From positions 57,920,001 through 57,984,000 of the forward strand of contig NC_059346.1 of NCBI RefSeq assembly GCF_019703515.2: DNA of 64,000 nt. The letters run 5' to 3'. Of this stretch, positions 10,464-21,969 are shown piece after piece (position 1 is the first letter of the stretch; each line of letters opens with the position of its first letter). Position numbers and translations under genes: made by a program. The notes beneath the pieces were generated by a model, which did not search any database, was not told where the DNA came from, and saw only the letters and a list, made by a program, of their open reading frames with translations. The stretch comes from Myxocyprinus asiaticus (Eukaryota; Chordata; Actinopteri; Cypriniformes; Catostomidae).

Positions 10464-10689
10464 AATGAAATCAGTGAGCTGGTTTGTTATGGTGTGGTGT
10501 GTTTTGGGCCAGGTGTGGTTGGCTGCTCTGGGCTAGAAAGTCCAGGGCCACTTTTTAGTCCCAGTCCACCCCTGCACAAACATATCATAGTAAGTACTGC
10601 TTTCCAGTAACAGACGTGACCAAGAGAATTGTATGAATGTACTTTGTATTCAGTCAGTAATTTGTTTGACCTACTACTAAAAGAGGATA

Positions 10690-10807
10690 TTCTGCCTAAC
10701 ATCTCCTTTTGTGTTCCATGGAAGAAAGAAGCCATGGGAGTTTGGATCAACATGAGGGTGAGTAAATGATTTTTATTCAGAATTTTAATTTTGGGTGAAC
10801 TATACCT
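10690..10807 (-). mobile_element. MITE half (same family as 1637-1856)
   Basis: Reading on the - strand from a TTAA at 10808-10811, the sequence begins AGGTATAGTTCACCCAAAAT and continues through catttactcaccctcatgtt. It thus repeats the module at 1637. Only one terminus is seen. The left part of the element is missing or has diverged around 10640-10690. Confidence 0.55.
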
Positions 10808-11025
10808 TTAAAAGTGTAATGTGGATAAAGTGTGACATCAAAGTTAATTCCTGCACTGAATATTGAGGAATACAGTGCCCCCTACAGAGCTTCGTTCAAA
10901 CAGACAGCGATGAATGGTCAGCAAAGCACACCAAGTTTTAAATTCACCTTCATTTACAACAAAGATAAGCATGTAGGGCTCTGAGATTTAGGTTGGATAA
11001 TATATGCTATTTTTTGATGGGGAAG

Positions 11026-11029
<4 letters not shown>

Positions 11030-11064
<35 letters not shown>
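11030..11064. repeat. (AC)n microsatellite
   Basis: About seventeen AC units in a row. An open frame reading THTHTH crosses it, which is an artefact. Confidence 0.95.
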
Positions 11065-11065
<1 letters not shown>

Positions 11066-11365
11066 GATCTGACCAAACAATCTCTACAAGTTACATCCAT
11101 AACATATTATCAGTGTCATCATTTAATATTGACAAGTGGTCCATCTTAAGTCTGTACCTTATTAATGAAACAAAATTGTTGAATTTGGTTCTTTTGACAA
11201 TGAAGTCCAGTTTACTAAAAATCATTAATTGTGCTGGTGCATATCAAAAACTCATAACCTCCTCTGATCTGTACATTGTAGCCAATTGTGTTTCTTGTTG
11301 GCACTTTCATGACCTGTGGATGATTTTTTAAAATATTGTTATTTATTTATTTTTATGAAGGTCAC
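11065..11365. other. Unassigned sequence
   Basis: A 112-codon frame that includes the AC tract crosses this part. Its composition and lack of recognisable domains suggest chance. Nothing else is visible. Confidence 0.4.
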
Positions 11366-11609
11366 TGTAACAGGGTTTAAAATGGGCAAGGAGGAGACGG
11401 GAACCAGCTGAACAGTCAAAGAAATATTTAATTTAAACAAAAAAATCACAAACACAAATACACACACGGCAGCTGCGTGTGGCTCTCTCTCTCTCTCTCT
11501 CTCACGAACTGCCGCAACCGGCTGCCTTTATCCCTTTCCTCCACTGATTAGCCTGACTGGGGGCCGGGCATGCATAGTGACGGCTCGGCCCGCTCTCCTC
11601 CTTGTCACA
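11366..11609 (-). mobile_element. Solo LTR, 244 bp, TSD GTCAC
   Basis: The segment begins TGTAACAGGG and ends CCTTGTCACA (TG...CA ends on either strand). It is flanked by the perfect 5-bp direct repeat GTCAC (11361-11365, 11610-11614). The orientation is taken from similarity of its GC-rich end (GGGCCGAGCCG) to the solo LTR at 35889-36249. A CT microsatellite sits at 11487-11503. A 5-bp TSD with TG/CA ends fits an LTR retrotransposon reduced to one LTR by recombination. The internal family is unknown. Confidence 0.8.
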
Positions 11610-12350
11610 GTCACATTAAAGCTGTCTTGGAAACTTTTGCCTTTATCATAATTTTTTATACATTTTGAAATTCCATTTATGTATTTTATTGTTTTACCCT
11701 TGTCTCAGACCCAGACTTTACTCATTAAAATTAATTATAAAAATACTACATTTTTAACAAACAATCTCAATAATAATGGTGTCAAACATTTTTGCACAAA
11801 TTCCGGCTGATTCCGACCAAATTATGACCAAAAAAAAAAAAAAAAAACAACAACAAAAAAACAAGGTACTGTAAATATCACTTGTGAACAGAATTTCTTT
11901 TTGTTTTGTTTTTCAGAAAAGTTTTCATAATTTCCAATCAAGCTAAGTAATTTGGTCAAATTTTGCAAAAAGTGTAAACATATTATTTCATTTTGTGTAT
12001 TTAGGATACATACATTTATAGCTATGAAATAGCCTCAGCAAGACAAACGATTCTGCCATAGAGCGCAACAGTCTGGTTCCGTAAGTAAAAATCTATTCAT
12101 TTGTTTATTAACAATAACTCATAAACCTTAAAAGACAGACTTACCATGAGCTTTGAGGTTGTTAATCGATGGTATATGCTCCTGTTGAAGCCATCAGTCT
12201 GCATTATTTCATTTTCAGTTACTTCATTTTCATTTACTTATTTATTTATTTTTAAATCATGTTTATTAGTGGAATTCCTGGTAAAGAACTACACTACCCA
12301 TGATCCTGAGGGAGAAAATCCACCAATAAAAGAATTGCTGCAGTAGTTTA
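11610..12350. other. Unassigned AT-rich sequence
   Basis: About 740 bases with poly-A (11827-11846) and no credible coding or repeat signal. Confidence 0.5.
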
Positions 12351-12351
12351 A

Positions 12352-13121
12352 TTGAATCTACTGCAGCACAATAGTAATTACTTCATGAATTTCTTTACTG
12401 ATAAAATAGAAATCATCAGAAATAAAATTGGAATTATGCAATCAACAGTCACAGCACCTCGGAAAACATTGTCTCATAATTTTCCTCACAAGCAACTTCA
12501 ATCCTTTGCTGTCATAGGTCATGAAGAGCTAACAAAACATATCAAAAAATCAAAAGCCACAACATGAATGTTAGCTCCAATACCAACTAAGCTCTTAAAA
12601 GAGGTATTCCCTGTAATCTTAGAACCTCTTTTTTTTTCTCCTCTTTTCTCCCCAATTTGGCATACTCAATTCCCAATGTGTTCTAGGTCCTCATCGTGGC
12701 GTAGTGACTCACCTCAATCCAGGTGGCGGAGGACGAATCTCAGTTGCCTCCGCGTCTGAGACAGTCAATCCACGCATCTTATCACATGGCTTGTTGAGCG
12801 CGTTACCGTGGAGACATAGCACGTGTGGAGGCAATTCTCTGCGGAATCCACACACAACTCGCCACACGCCCCACCGAGAAAGAGAACCACATTATAGCGA
12901 CCACGAGGAGATTAACCCAATGTGACTCTACCCACCCTAGCAACCGGGCCAATTGGTTGCTTAGGAAGCCTGACTGGAGTCACTCAGGATGCAGAACCTC
13001 TTCTTAATATGACTAACTCCTCACTGTCCTCAGAGCATGTCCCAAGAAACTTTTAAATGGCAGCTATCAAACCGCTTATTCAGAAGCCACAGCTTGATTC
13101 TGGAGAATTGGCTAATTATAA
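12352..13121 (+). pseudogene. L2-like LINE ORF2, 5' piece (split by a SINE)
   Basis: This frame includes SNYFMNFFTDKIEIIRNK and HEELTKHIKKSKATT, then APIPTKLLKEVFPVILEPLL. It resumes after the SINE with NMTNSSLSSEHVP and ends in AIKPLIQKPQLDSGELANY. This is the region between endonuclease and reverse transcriptase of an L2-type LINE. The 3' continuation of the same element is at 22214, so the two pieces are one insertion now 9.1 kb apart. In-frame stops (for example near 12565 and 13054) make it a pseudogene. Confidence 0.8.
12631..12992 (-). mobile_element. SINE, 362 bp, with 10-bp TSD, inside the L2-like LINE
   Basis: The insert is bounded by the perfect direct repeat AGAACCTCTT (12621-12630, 12993-13002). 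It starts with a T-run, the poly-A tail of a - strand element, and has no coding capacity. Removing it together with one TSD copy rejoins the LINE frame exactly (ILEPLL-NMTNSS). The body carries GCAACCGGGCCAATTGGTTGC, a palindromic block typical of this abundant cyprinid repeat. A Pol III promoter was not convincingly located. Confidence 0.85.
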
Positions 13122-14121
13122 GGGGTGTAAATATTTGTTCAGATGACGATTCGATTATTTACCTTACGATTACGATGCATCATGAAATCTGAAATTTGGC
13201 CACGATTCGATTCGATTCAATTCGATTATATTGGAACAATTCTTGCTATTTTCCAATATATGATGGAAGCACAAATGTAACAGTGTTCACATCATACAAC
13301 ATAGTGAGAATACTCAGACATCAGGTTTTACATTCACAGCACATTTATTTTCAAGTGCTCTGGGTTTTAACTGAAGTAGAACCAGAATAACAATGTTTGA
13401 ATGGAGGATCCACTGTTGAACTCTAAAACAAAAATTTTATGCAAAGTAAAATTACTCCACTTCAGACATTAATGCTTTATAATATGAGCACATAAAGCTC
13501 ATATTTTGGCAAGTTCTTTGTACGTACCATACAATATCAAACAAATGCAAAGTGCAAAGGTGACAATACACCAGTAAACAAGAAAAAAATACCCACAGGG
13601 TGAAAAAGACAATATTGAAGTAGGTTTAACATCCTTAGAATTTTGCTGACTGCACGCCTCATGCCTTCGCTTAATATGGTTAGCCATGTTGGTTGTGTTC
13701 CCCTTGTACTTAATTTCTGTTTAGCATATTTTGCATATTGCAGCCATTTTGTCCACAGTGCTGCCCTTCTTTCTAAATCCAAAATGTTTCCAAACATCTG
13801 ATTTTGTATGAGGAGGATCATATAATTGTTCCTGACTAAAAGCAGAGCTTGACACCATCACCTGCGTTTTCACATCTTCACCCTCTCTCACACTGTTTTT
13901 CACCTGTCTGTCCGGCGCTCTCATGACTGCTCCGGAAGTTGATTGGGGATTGGAATTTTTGGATTGTGTAAATTTAAAATATGTTAACATTTTTATTTTG
14001 CCAAAGGAAATGAACATGTTATACATATAGCATTATTTATATGTGTAATAATTGATAAAAAAATATAAATAATAGATTTTTTAAATTAATAATCGATGCA
14101 TCGATACATTGTTACACCCCT
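13122..14121 (-). mobile_element. hAT-like element carrying a BED-finger remnant
   Basis: The outer ends are AGGGGTGTAA (13122) and TTACACCCCT (14112-14121), with ATCGAT-rich subterminal sequence on both sides. The interior carries a - strand BED zinc finger frame, the usual N-terminus of hAT transposases, but no catalytic domain. A matching 8-bp TSD was not found: the left flank is taattata and the right flank is tctgtaag. The right side does not return to L2-like sequence, so the flank was later altered. Confidence 0.65.
13600..13950 (-). pseudogene. BED-type zinc finger fragment of a hAT transposase
   Basis: On the - strand, SDVWKHFGF is followed by CKIC, one in-frame stop, TEIKYKGNTTNMANHIKRRH and EAC. 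The C-x2-C and H-x4-H spacing with the upstream aromatic WKHFGF is the BED finger pattern that binds transposon ends. The sequence runs into noncoding DNA soon after, with no RNase-H-like catalytic fold. It is a truncated transposase, not a host gene. Confidence 0.7.
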
Positions 14122-15120
14122 TCTGTAAGATTGTCACAAAAATTATCTGCATCACTTCCGGGAAAATCAAAGAACTCTGCGAGAACCAAAGTCATAAAAC
14201 TCTCACACTGAGGAGCATCTCCACCTGAGAAAACACACCCCACTGATTGGGGACCATAAAACGCAAATCACACTCACATCTGCTCTCTCTCTCTCACCTT
14301 AGGTCACTTTAAGGACACTAAAAACTAAGTTATGACTTATCCTGTTCTGTAATGTAAAAGGTTTTCTGATCATACATGTTTGGTATCATTCAAGAGGTCT
14401 CAGTGCAACTGGTAAAATGGTCTCATTCCCTTTCAGCAAAGTCAAATCACAAGTAAGATTTAAGAACTTAATAAAATACAGTATTCTATCCGGGGCATGC
14501 CCCTCCCAAGTCTCACACAGAGACCAGATGCTGTATGCAGATTAGGTGTATTCTTTGTAAACATCAAACAACCTACTCAATCAAAGGTTGACTACAACTC
14601 CCTAAATTGTTAACCAAATCCTAAATAACATCAAACACACACATCTGAAATAACAATGGAATCGTTTGGTACTTAAGGAAGGATGGCAGAGAAGCTCGGG
14701 GAATCTGTAAATCAGATCTCCCATGCTTCGTCGTTTGCATGTAGTTTTTTCTCTACCAGGTATTTCTTATTATTGATAAATGTTTGAAGGAATCTGTAAA
14801 TCAGATCTCCCATGCTTCGTCGTTTGCATGTAGTTTTTTCACTACCAGGTAATTGCAATTTGTATTTCTTATGTTTGGTAAATGTTTGAATGGAATACAA
14901 CTTTAATTATATTATTATGCTTGGTTCACTGATAGCTTTGAGTTTGATTTATTATTTTAATTGGATTGTTTGAATGTATTACTATTACCTGGTAAATAAA
15001 TTGTTATTATGATTCATTCTGAAGGACTGTTTTCTAGTATATTTCTTGTTAAATACAAATCTATGGTCAGAGTTAGCTTAATTAAGCTACTTCAGAAGTA
15101 ACCCATTAGTTAAGTATGTA
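14122..15120. other. Unassigned 1-kb segment between hAT and LINE
   Basis: Noncoding DNA starting tgtcac-like at 14130, with AATAAA-like signals near 14995 and an 89-bp tandem duplication at 14701-14885. It separates the hAT-like element from the L1/Tx1-like LINE, and both lie in the gap of the L2-like LINE. It could be another LTR-like insertion, but I could not establish ends. Confidence 0.4.
14701..14885. repeat. 89-bp tandem duplication
   Basis: A unit beginning GAATCTGTAAATCAGATCTC at 14701 recurs at 14790 with few differences over its first 60 bases (CCATGCTTCGTCGTTTGCAT shared). The second unit has an extra short insertion near 14850. Confidence 0.85.
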
Positions 15121-15258
15121 AGAGGCACGTGACGCCATGCAAGAGGCAGACGTATGAGCGACAAGCTCTGCGCACTTTGCAAAATTTGTAATTATTTTCA
15201 TGTTATAATCTGGTGAAATTTGATACACCCAGTTACACATTTGTCTTTGAGGCAAAAC

Positions 15259-16092
15259 ATGGCAAAGAAGTCAAAATCCTTGGGCTCTGGAGACATTAAA
15301 AGACACTTACGGGTTCAAGATGAAAGCCCAGACAGGCCTACAGATCGAGGACTTGATTTGGATGGCGCGGCGGGAGAGGTGATCCAGCGTTAGTTGTCCA
15401 ACGTGTCGGTGACATTGACAAAGGTTCTTGCTGACTTGGAGGATCTCGCTTTAATACGTCAATCGATTATGGCGATGGAAATAATATTCTCTGAGATAGT
15501 TACAAGAGTGACTGATGTTGAGAGACGAATCGATTTTCTGGAATCTTCGGAGAGGGAATTAACCGCTAATCCACCCGTGACCAAAGTTGATTTGGATTAT
15601 CTCCTTAAAAAGCTTGAAGATCTTGAGAATAGAAGCCGCAGGAATAATGTTTGAATTGATGGAATTCCTGAGCATGAGGAGGGCAGAGATATGGTGAAAT
15701 TCCTAGACAAGCTTTTCCCGAGTCTGCTCGAAATAACAGGCCACAAGCTGGAAATCGAGCTCACAGAGTTCTGATTTGCTGAGGGAGACAGGCCCCAACC
15801 GATTCTGGCCAGATTTCTGAGATTATCCGATAAAGATCTGGTGTTGCACCAGGCGAGGAGCAAAGGGAAGATTTCTTGGAAGAACCATAATATTTTCTTG
15901 TTCCCGGACCTTGCAAACTCGACAAGAGAGAAATGCGATCGGTTCAAGGAATGTAAGAAACTCTTACATCGGCGAAAGATCTCGTTTGCTCTGATGTTTC
16001 TGGCCAAACTGAGAATTGAAACGAAGGTCGGTCGCAAAGTATTTACATGTCCCAATCAGGCAATGTCTTTTTATGAATCAATGAGCGAGTAA
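15259..16092 (+). pseudogene. LINE ORF1 (L1-type RNA-binding protein), broken
   Basis: The start is MAKKSKSLGSGDIKRHL. It is followed by a heptad-like region (VTDVERRIDFLESSERELTA, KLEDLENRSRRNN) that would form the coiled coil of L1 ORF1 proteins. The RNA-recognition/C-terminal part contains SWKNHNIFLFPDLANSTREK and RFKECKKLLHRRKISFALMF. In-frame stops occur at about 15391, 15652 and 15774, the last next to a short deletion relative to the 37-kb copy. The family forms nucleic-acid-chaperone trimers on LINE RNA. Confidence 0.8.
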
Positions 16093-16984
16093 ACTGCGTT
16101 GCTCCGCCAAGCGGCTGGAGCTTGTTTTGTGAATAACACTTTCTTTAAAGAAACTTTTGCATTGACGGAAGATTACTTTTGCATTGAAGTTCCCAGCCAG
16201 TTTGAGAGTGGACACTACGGATGACCGCAAAATATCTACATGCTCACACAAAGGATGTCTTTTATAAAGTTGACGGATTGTGTAAGTCATGGTATATACG
16301 TTTATGCGGCCTCCGAGTGAATTGACTTGACCATCCGGGGAACCGGGATGCCGGTTTTGTTTCTTTTTGTATTGGTTCCGCCTAGTGGCTGGAGCTTGTT
16401 CTATTGAATAACACTCCTTTGGAACAGCTGTGGATTAATCTGTTCGTTCTTCATGCTTATTCCTCCTGCTGGCTGTAGTTTGTTTTGTTGAGTATTTTTA
16501 CAGGACACTGGAATGATTACGTCATCCATTGAACTCATAACAGCCAGCTCGCTGAACATATCTGAATGGTTTTATATCAGCTGGAATTTGTTTTGTGGAA
16601 GATCACACCTTTGAGTCAGTTCTGTGAATGAATCTACACATTCTTTGTGTTCATTCTTCCTATTTGCTGGGGTTTATTTTACAAAGTATTTTCTGTTATG
16701 TAATTTTGCCTCACAAATTTGTGAGGCAAACTTGAGCAATCTGATGGCAAAGTTGTCGTGGGGGCTCGTGGGGGCTCGTGGGCATTCATGGACCTTTTGG
16801 GTTTAGAGGGATTGCCGCCGGTTGGCGCTGTCGTGCGCGGGGTTAATGCGTACATTTTTCTTTTTTCTGTTTGTTTTGTTTGGGGGGAAGTTCGGGGTTT
16901 GATTGTTTCACTAATGGGGAATGTGGTCTGTATAATTTTGTTTTTGACACACAATTTATTTTTTCTACTATATCAAAATGTTAA

Positions 16985-18118
16985 TATAAGTGTACTATCT
17001 CTCTCCACATGGAATGTAAATGGGTTGGGGCACCCCATAAAAAGAAGGAAGGTTATTACTTTTCTTAAACGTAAGAAATATGATATAGTGTTTCTTCAAG
17101 AAACACATCTCTCCCCGCAGGAAGCTGGAAAAATTGGGAAGATATGGGGTTGACATTTTTTTTAGTGCTGGCTCAAGTAAGAGCAAGGGAGTCATTATAT
17201 TTATTATAAATAAACATTTACAATTCAAATGTCTCAAACAGTCTAAAGATAAATTAGGGAGAGTCATTATTGTTTTAGCTGAAATTCAAGGGCAAAGGTT
17301 GATTTTGGCTAATATTTACGCACCTAACGCTGATGATCAGGGCTTTTTTATAGATCTTGAAGGGATACTGCAAGCCGCTGGCACCCCTCATGATATAATA
17401 TTGGGAGGAGACTTTAATCTTTTGATGGGCTCAGTCCTTGATCACAGTGAAGCAAAAGTGTGTAAACCCCCTAGAGCAACATTGACGCTTCACAGGATGT
17501 GTAAAAATCTTGGTCTTACAGATATTTGGAGACTTTTGAACCCTGGTAGGGATGTGGTAGAGACTATACATTTTTTTCATCAGTCCATAAAATTTATTCT
17601 AGAATAGATTTTTTTTATATCCAAATCCCTCATTTCATCTGTTGTTGATTGCTCAATTGGAAATATCAGATCATGCCCTGGTGAGTTTAGAGGTGTTGCT
17701 ATATACAGAGAAAAAGAAATCATATAGTTGGCGCCTTAATGTGTCCCTTTTGCAAAATCCTGATTTCCAACAAATGTTAAAGACTGAAATCAATGTTTAT
17801 ATGGAGACCAACTGGTCCTCAGTATCCTCTGTGGGCATGGCTTGGGAGGCACTTAAGGCTGTTCTTAGGGGTCGGATCATAGAGTATGCCTCATTCATCA
17901 AAAAATCCAAAGCACAAGAACTTGTGGAGTTGGAAGGAAATATTAAAAGTGCCGAGGCAGAGCTGAAGCGCCGTATGTCATCTGATGGCCTCTGAGAATT
18001 GACCTGATTGAAATATAGATATAATACTATTTTGTCATGGAAAGTGGAGTTTTGGTTATTCAGGGCAAGACAGTCATACTTTGAATCGGGGGACAAAGCA
18101 GGAAAACTTTTGGCTAGA
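16985..18118 (+). pseudogene. LINE ORF2 endonuclease part (before Tc1)
   Basis: The apurinic-endonuclease-like domain nicks target DNA for target-primed reverse transcription. Motifs seen in order are LSTWNVNGLG (Asn), FLQETHLSP (Glu), ANIYAPNADDQ, GGDFNLL and SDHALVSLEV, all with the expected catalytic residues. A frameshift lies near 17150 (KIGKIWG is followed by a frame change), more near 17590-17640, and a stop at 17993. The reading continues beyond the Tc1 at 19366. Confidence 0.85.
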
Positions 18119-18120
18119 TA

Positions 18121-19364
18121 CACTATATTGCCAAAAGTATTCGCTCATCTGCCTTTAGACGCATATGAACTTAAGTGACATCCCATTCTTAATCCATAGG
18201 GTTTATTATGACGTCGGCCCACCCTTTGCAGCTATAACAGCTTCAATTCTTCTGGGAAGGCTTTCCACAAGGTTTAGGAGTGTGTTTATGGGAATTTTTG
18301 ACCATTCTTCCAGAAGCGCATTTGTGAGGTCAGACACTGATGTTGGACGAGAAGGCCTGGCTCGCAGTCTTCGCTCTAATTCATCCCAAAGGTGCTCTAT
18401 CGGGTTGAGGTCAGGACTCCAGATCCAGTCAAGTTCTTCCACACCAAACTCGCTCATCCATGTCTTTATGGACCTTGCTTTGTGCACTGGTGCGCAGTCA
18501 TGTTGGAACAGGAAGGAGCCATCCCCAAACTGTTCCCACAAAGTTGGAGCATGGAATTGTTCAAAATCTCTTGGTATGCTGAAGCATTCAGATTTCCTTT
18601 CACTGGAACTAAGGGGCCAAGCCCAGCTCCTGAAAAACAACCCCACACCATAATCCCCCCTCCACCAAACTTCACAGTTGGCACAATGCAGTCAGACAAG
18701 TACCGTTCTCCTGGCAACCGCCAAACCCAGACTCGTCCATCAGATTGCCAGATGGAGAAGCGTGATTCGTCACTCCAGAGAACGCGTCTCCACTGCTCTA
18801 GAGTCCAGTGGCGGCGTGCTTTACACCACTGCATCCGATGCTTTGCATTGCACTTGGTGATGTATGGCTTGGATGCAGCTGCTCGGCCATGGAAACCCAT
18901 TCCATGAAGCTCTCTACACACTGTTCTTGAGCTAATCTGAAGGCCACATGAACTTTGGAGGTCTGTAGCGATTGACTCTGCAGAAAGTTGGCGACCTCTG
19001 CGCACTATGCGCCTCAGCATCCGCTGACCCCGCTCTGTCATTTTACGTGGCCTACCACTTCGTGGCTGAGTTGCTGTCATTCCTAATCGCTTCCACTTTG
19101 TTATAATACCACTGACAGTTGACTGTGGAATATTTAGTAGCGAGGAAATTTCACGACTGGACTTGTTGCACAGGTGGCATCCTATCACAGTACCACGCTG
19201 GAATTCACTGATCTCCTGAGAGCGGCCCATTCTTTCACAAATGTTTGTAGAAGCAGTCTGCATGCCTAGGTGCTTCATTTTATACACCTGTGGCCATGGA
19301 AGTGATTGGAACACCTGAATTCAATTATTTGGATGGGTGAGCGAATACTTTTGGCAATATAGTG
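18121..19364 (-). mobile_element. Tc1 element with perfect 27-bp terminal repeats, inside LINE ORF2
   Basis: The element is 1244 bp, flanked by TA (18119-18120, 19365-19366). The 27 bases at 18121-18147 are an exact reverse complement of 19338-19364 (CACTATATTGCCAAAAGTAT...). The interrupted LINE reads across smoothly when the Tc1 is ignored, as in the 39.28-kb copy (GGCTAG.TATATAAAACAGAG). Perfect ends and an almost intact transposase suggest a younger insertion than most here. Confidence 0.95.
18206..19314 (-). pseudogene. Tc1 transposase, one apparent frameshift
   Basis: Transposase of the Tc1 family that cuts and pastes at TA sites. The 282-codon upstream frame (19314-18466) has the paired helix-turn-helix DNA-binding region ([20 protein letters not shown]...[14 protein letters not shown]), a GRPRKMT AT-hook-like linker and the first catalytic block LWSDESRFS. 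The downstream frame (18646-18206) has the second block [11 protein letters not shown] and the third, SPDLNPIEHLWDEL. All three acidic residues (D, D, E) are present. The two frames overlap and shift near 18546, where one base appears lost. Confidence 0.9.
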
Positions 19365-19366
19365 TA

Positions 19367-21969
19367 TATAAAACAGAGAGAGTCTTTTTCTACCATTCCC
19401 TCAGTGAAATCTGCTGGTGGTGAAATATTTACCTCGGCCATTGATATTAATAATGCTTTTAAAGAATTCCACCTTGATCTCTATAGTTCTACGTCTTCTA
19501 TTGATGAAGATATTAGAAACTTTGTGGAACCATTAGAACTCCCTAAATTGATGATTGAGCAAAAAAACTCTACCTTGGAGGAGCTTGATGAGGTAATTAA
19601 GTCGCTACCTACAGGCAAGGCTCCGGGGCCTGACGGCTTTGCCGCCGAGTTTTTCAAATCATATGCTACAGAACTGGCTCCACTTTTGTTAGAAGTTTAT
19701 ACTGAATCATTAAAGAATGGAAAGCTTCCGCCAACCATGACACAAGCCCAGATCAGTCTGATTCTTAAAAAGGACAGAGATCCAAGTGAGTGTAAAAGTT
19801 ACCGTCCAATTTCCCTGATCCAGCTAAATGTAAACATTTTGTCAAAAATTCTGGCTAACCGATTAAGTAAGGTTATGACATCTCTTATACATATAGATCA
19901 GGTGGGTTTTATTCGGGGCCGTAGCTCTTATGATAACATTAGGCGTTTCATCAATATCATGTGGTCAGTAGCGAATGATCAGTCTCCGGTCGCTGCCATC
20001 TCAAAGGCATTTGATATGGTAGAATGGGATTATCTTTTTAAGATTTTGGAAATGTATGGGTTCGGGAGTACATTTATTGGTTGGATTAAGTTACTTTATA
20101 GACACCCTGTAGCAGCGGTACAAACAAATGGATTAATTTCAGATTATTTTACTCTGGATAGGGGCACTCGGCAGGGTTGCCCTCTTTCCCCATTATTGTT
20201 CTGTCTTGCCCTGGAACCATTAGCAGCCGTGATAAGAAAGGAGGATGATTTTCCAGGGGTGATTGCGGGAGGTGTGGTGCATAAGCTTCTGCTTTACGCA
20301 GATGATATTTTGTTATTCGTCTCCGACCCCACTAGATCTATGCCTTGCCTCCATAGAATTATTAATTCCTTTTCCAAGTTCTCAGGATATAAAGTCAACT
20401 GATCTAAATCCGAAGCTTTGGCTTTGACAGCATACTGTCCAGTAATTGCCTTCCAGCCGGGCGCCTTCCAGTGGCCCAAACAGGGCATTGAGTATTTGGG
20501 AATTTTATTCCCAGAAAATTTGTCTGATTTAGTCAGAGTTAATTTTGATCCCTTAATAAAAAGGTTTTCGAATGATGTGGACAGGGTGGGCTTCATTACA
20601 CTTATCGATGATTGGGAAGGTTAATGTAATTAAAATGAATTGTATTCCAAAATTCAACTACCTGTTACAATCTCTCCCTGTAGATATCCCCCTCTCTTAT
20701 TTCAGGCAATTTGATAGTATAGCGAAGTCCTTCATTTGGAATGGTAAGCGTGCCAGGTTACATTTCAATAAGTTACATAGGCCGATGGACAAAGGTGGGT
20801 TAGGCTTACCCAAGATTCTGTTTTATTATTACGCATTTGTTCTCAGACATTTGGCTCATTGGTCGCTTCCACCTGAAAGAGCCCCTCCCTGGTTTTGCAT
20901 TGAACAAGATTTTCTTGCCCCTATTTTGCCATTGCAAAGCCTTTCCATCAAACTAACCACAGAAGTTAAATCACACCCCGTTATTTCACATTTGCACTCA
21001 GTATGGACAAAAGTGTCCAGAATGTTTAATTCAGATATTTATCTAAATGTTGCCTCGAGCCTATGTCTAAACCCCAAACTATGCATTAATAAGTCCTCTT
21101 TTTGTTGGTCGGAGTGGATTGCGATGGGGGATAATACACTCGGTGATCTTTATGAGAGTGGTGTGATGAGATCCTTTGAAAATTTGGTTCAATATTTTGG
21201 GATCCCCAGATCTCAGTTTTTTAGGTATCTTCAGCTAGGACACTTGCTCTGTACTATTTTTGGGAATAGCATACACCCCCCTTGAGTGCCAGATACTCTG
21301 GGTGAGGTGATTTCTGCTTTTGGAAAAGGTCATGAGGCATGAGTGTATTACTCCTTATTAATTCAGTGTCTGGTGGACGGAGTCTCAACCACTCTCAAGA
21401 GATTATGGGGGAAAGATTTAGACCTGGAATTGGAGGAGGGAGAATGGGCTAGGATTTTAAAAAACATAAAAACTGCATCTAGAGATGCAAGGGTGCACCT
21501 TATACATTTCTAGATTTTACATCGGTTCTATTGGACTCCCTCTAAATTGTATAGGCTTGGTCTTAAAGACACACCCATCTGCTGGAGATGCCAATCAGAG
21601 TATGGAGATTTAACCCATGTCTTTTGGGGGTGTGTGGAAATTCAAAAGTTTTGGTTAAAGGTGCAGAGTCTGGTATGCAAGGTGTTAAGTATTCAGGTAT
21701 TATTCTGCCCCAGACTCTGTATCTTGGGTGATGGGGCGGTCATTGACATCGTAAGTAGACACATAAAGAATTGGGTCTTAACCAGTGTCATGATTGCCAG
21801 GCAGAACATTCTGAGGGGCTGGAAGTTGGCTGGAGCACCCTCCTTTCAGGAGTGGTGCTTGGAGATGGGAAGGGTGGCGGCCTTTGAGGAAGTTACTTTC
21901 AGAGGAACGGGGAGGTATAAAGTGTTCGTGGAGAAATGGGGCAGGTATTTGTCATTTGTGGATGTGTGA
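19367..21969 (+). pseudogene. LINE ORF2 reverse transcriptase and C-terminus
   Basis: The long frame 19362-20402 carries the RT domain: LPTGKAPGPDGFAAEFF, YRPISLIQLNVNILSKIL, IRGRSSYDNIRRF, RGTRQGCPLSPLLFCLALEP and LLYADDILLF (YADD catalytic pair). Motif A is damaged: AAISKAFDMVEWDYLF lacks four residues, including the metal-binding Asp, that the 39.9-kb copy has (AAISLDTEKVFD). Downstream frames 20572-21285 and 21547-21969 carry the thumb/C-terminal region and the zinc-binding CWRCQSEYGDLTHVFWGC. Stops at 20401 and frame changes near 20570 and 21290 disrupt it. Confidence 0.9.

Noticed and set aside
12631..12992. tRNA gene within the SINE
   Set aside because: I could not find convincing A and B boxes or a cloverleaf. 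The segment is supported only as a retroposed SINE by its tail and TSD.
14701..14885. Start of a satellite array
   Set aside because: Only two units are present, so it is a duplication and not an array.
18392..18907. 171-codon + strand frame
   Set aside because: It is the antisense shadow of the Tc1 transposase, whose DDE motifs are on the - strand.
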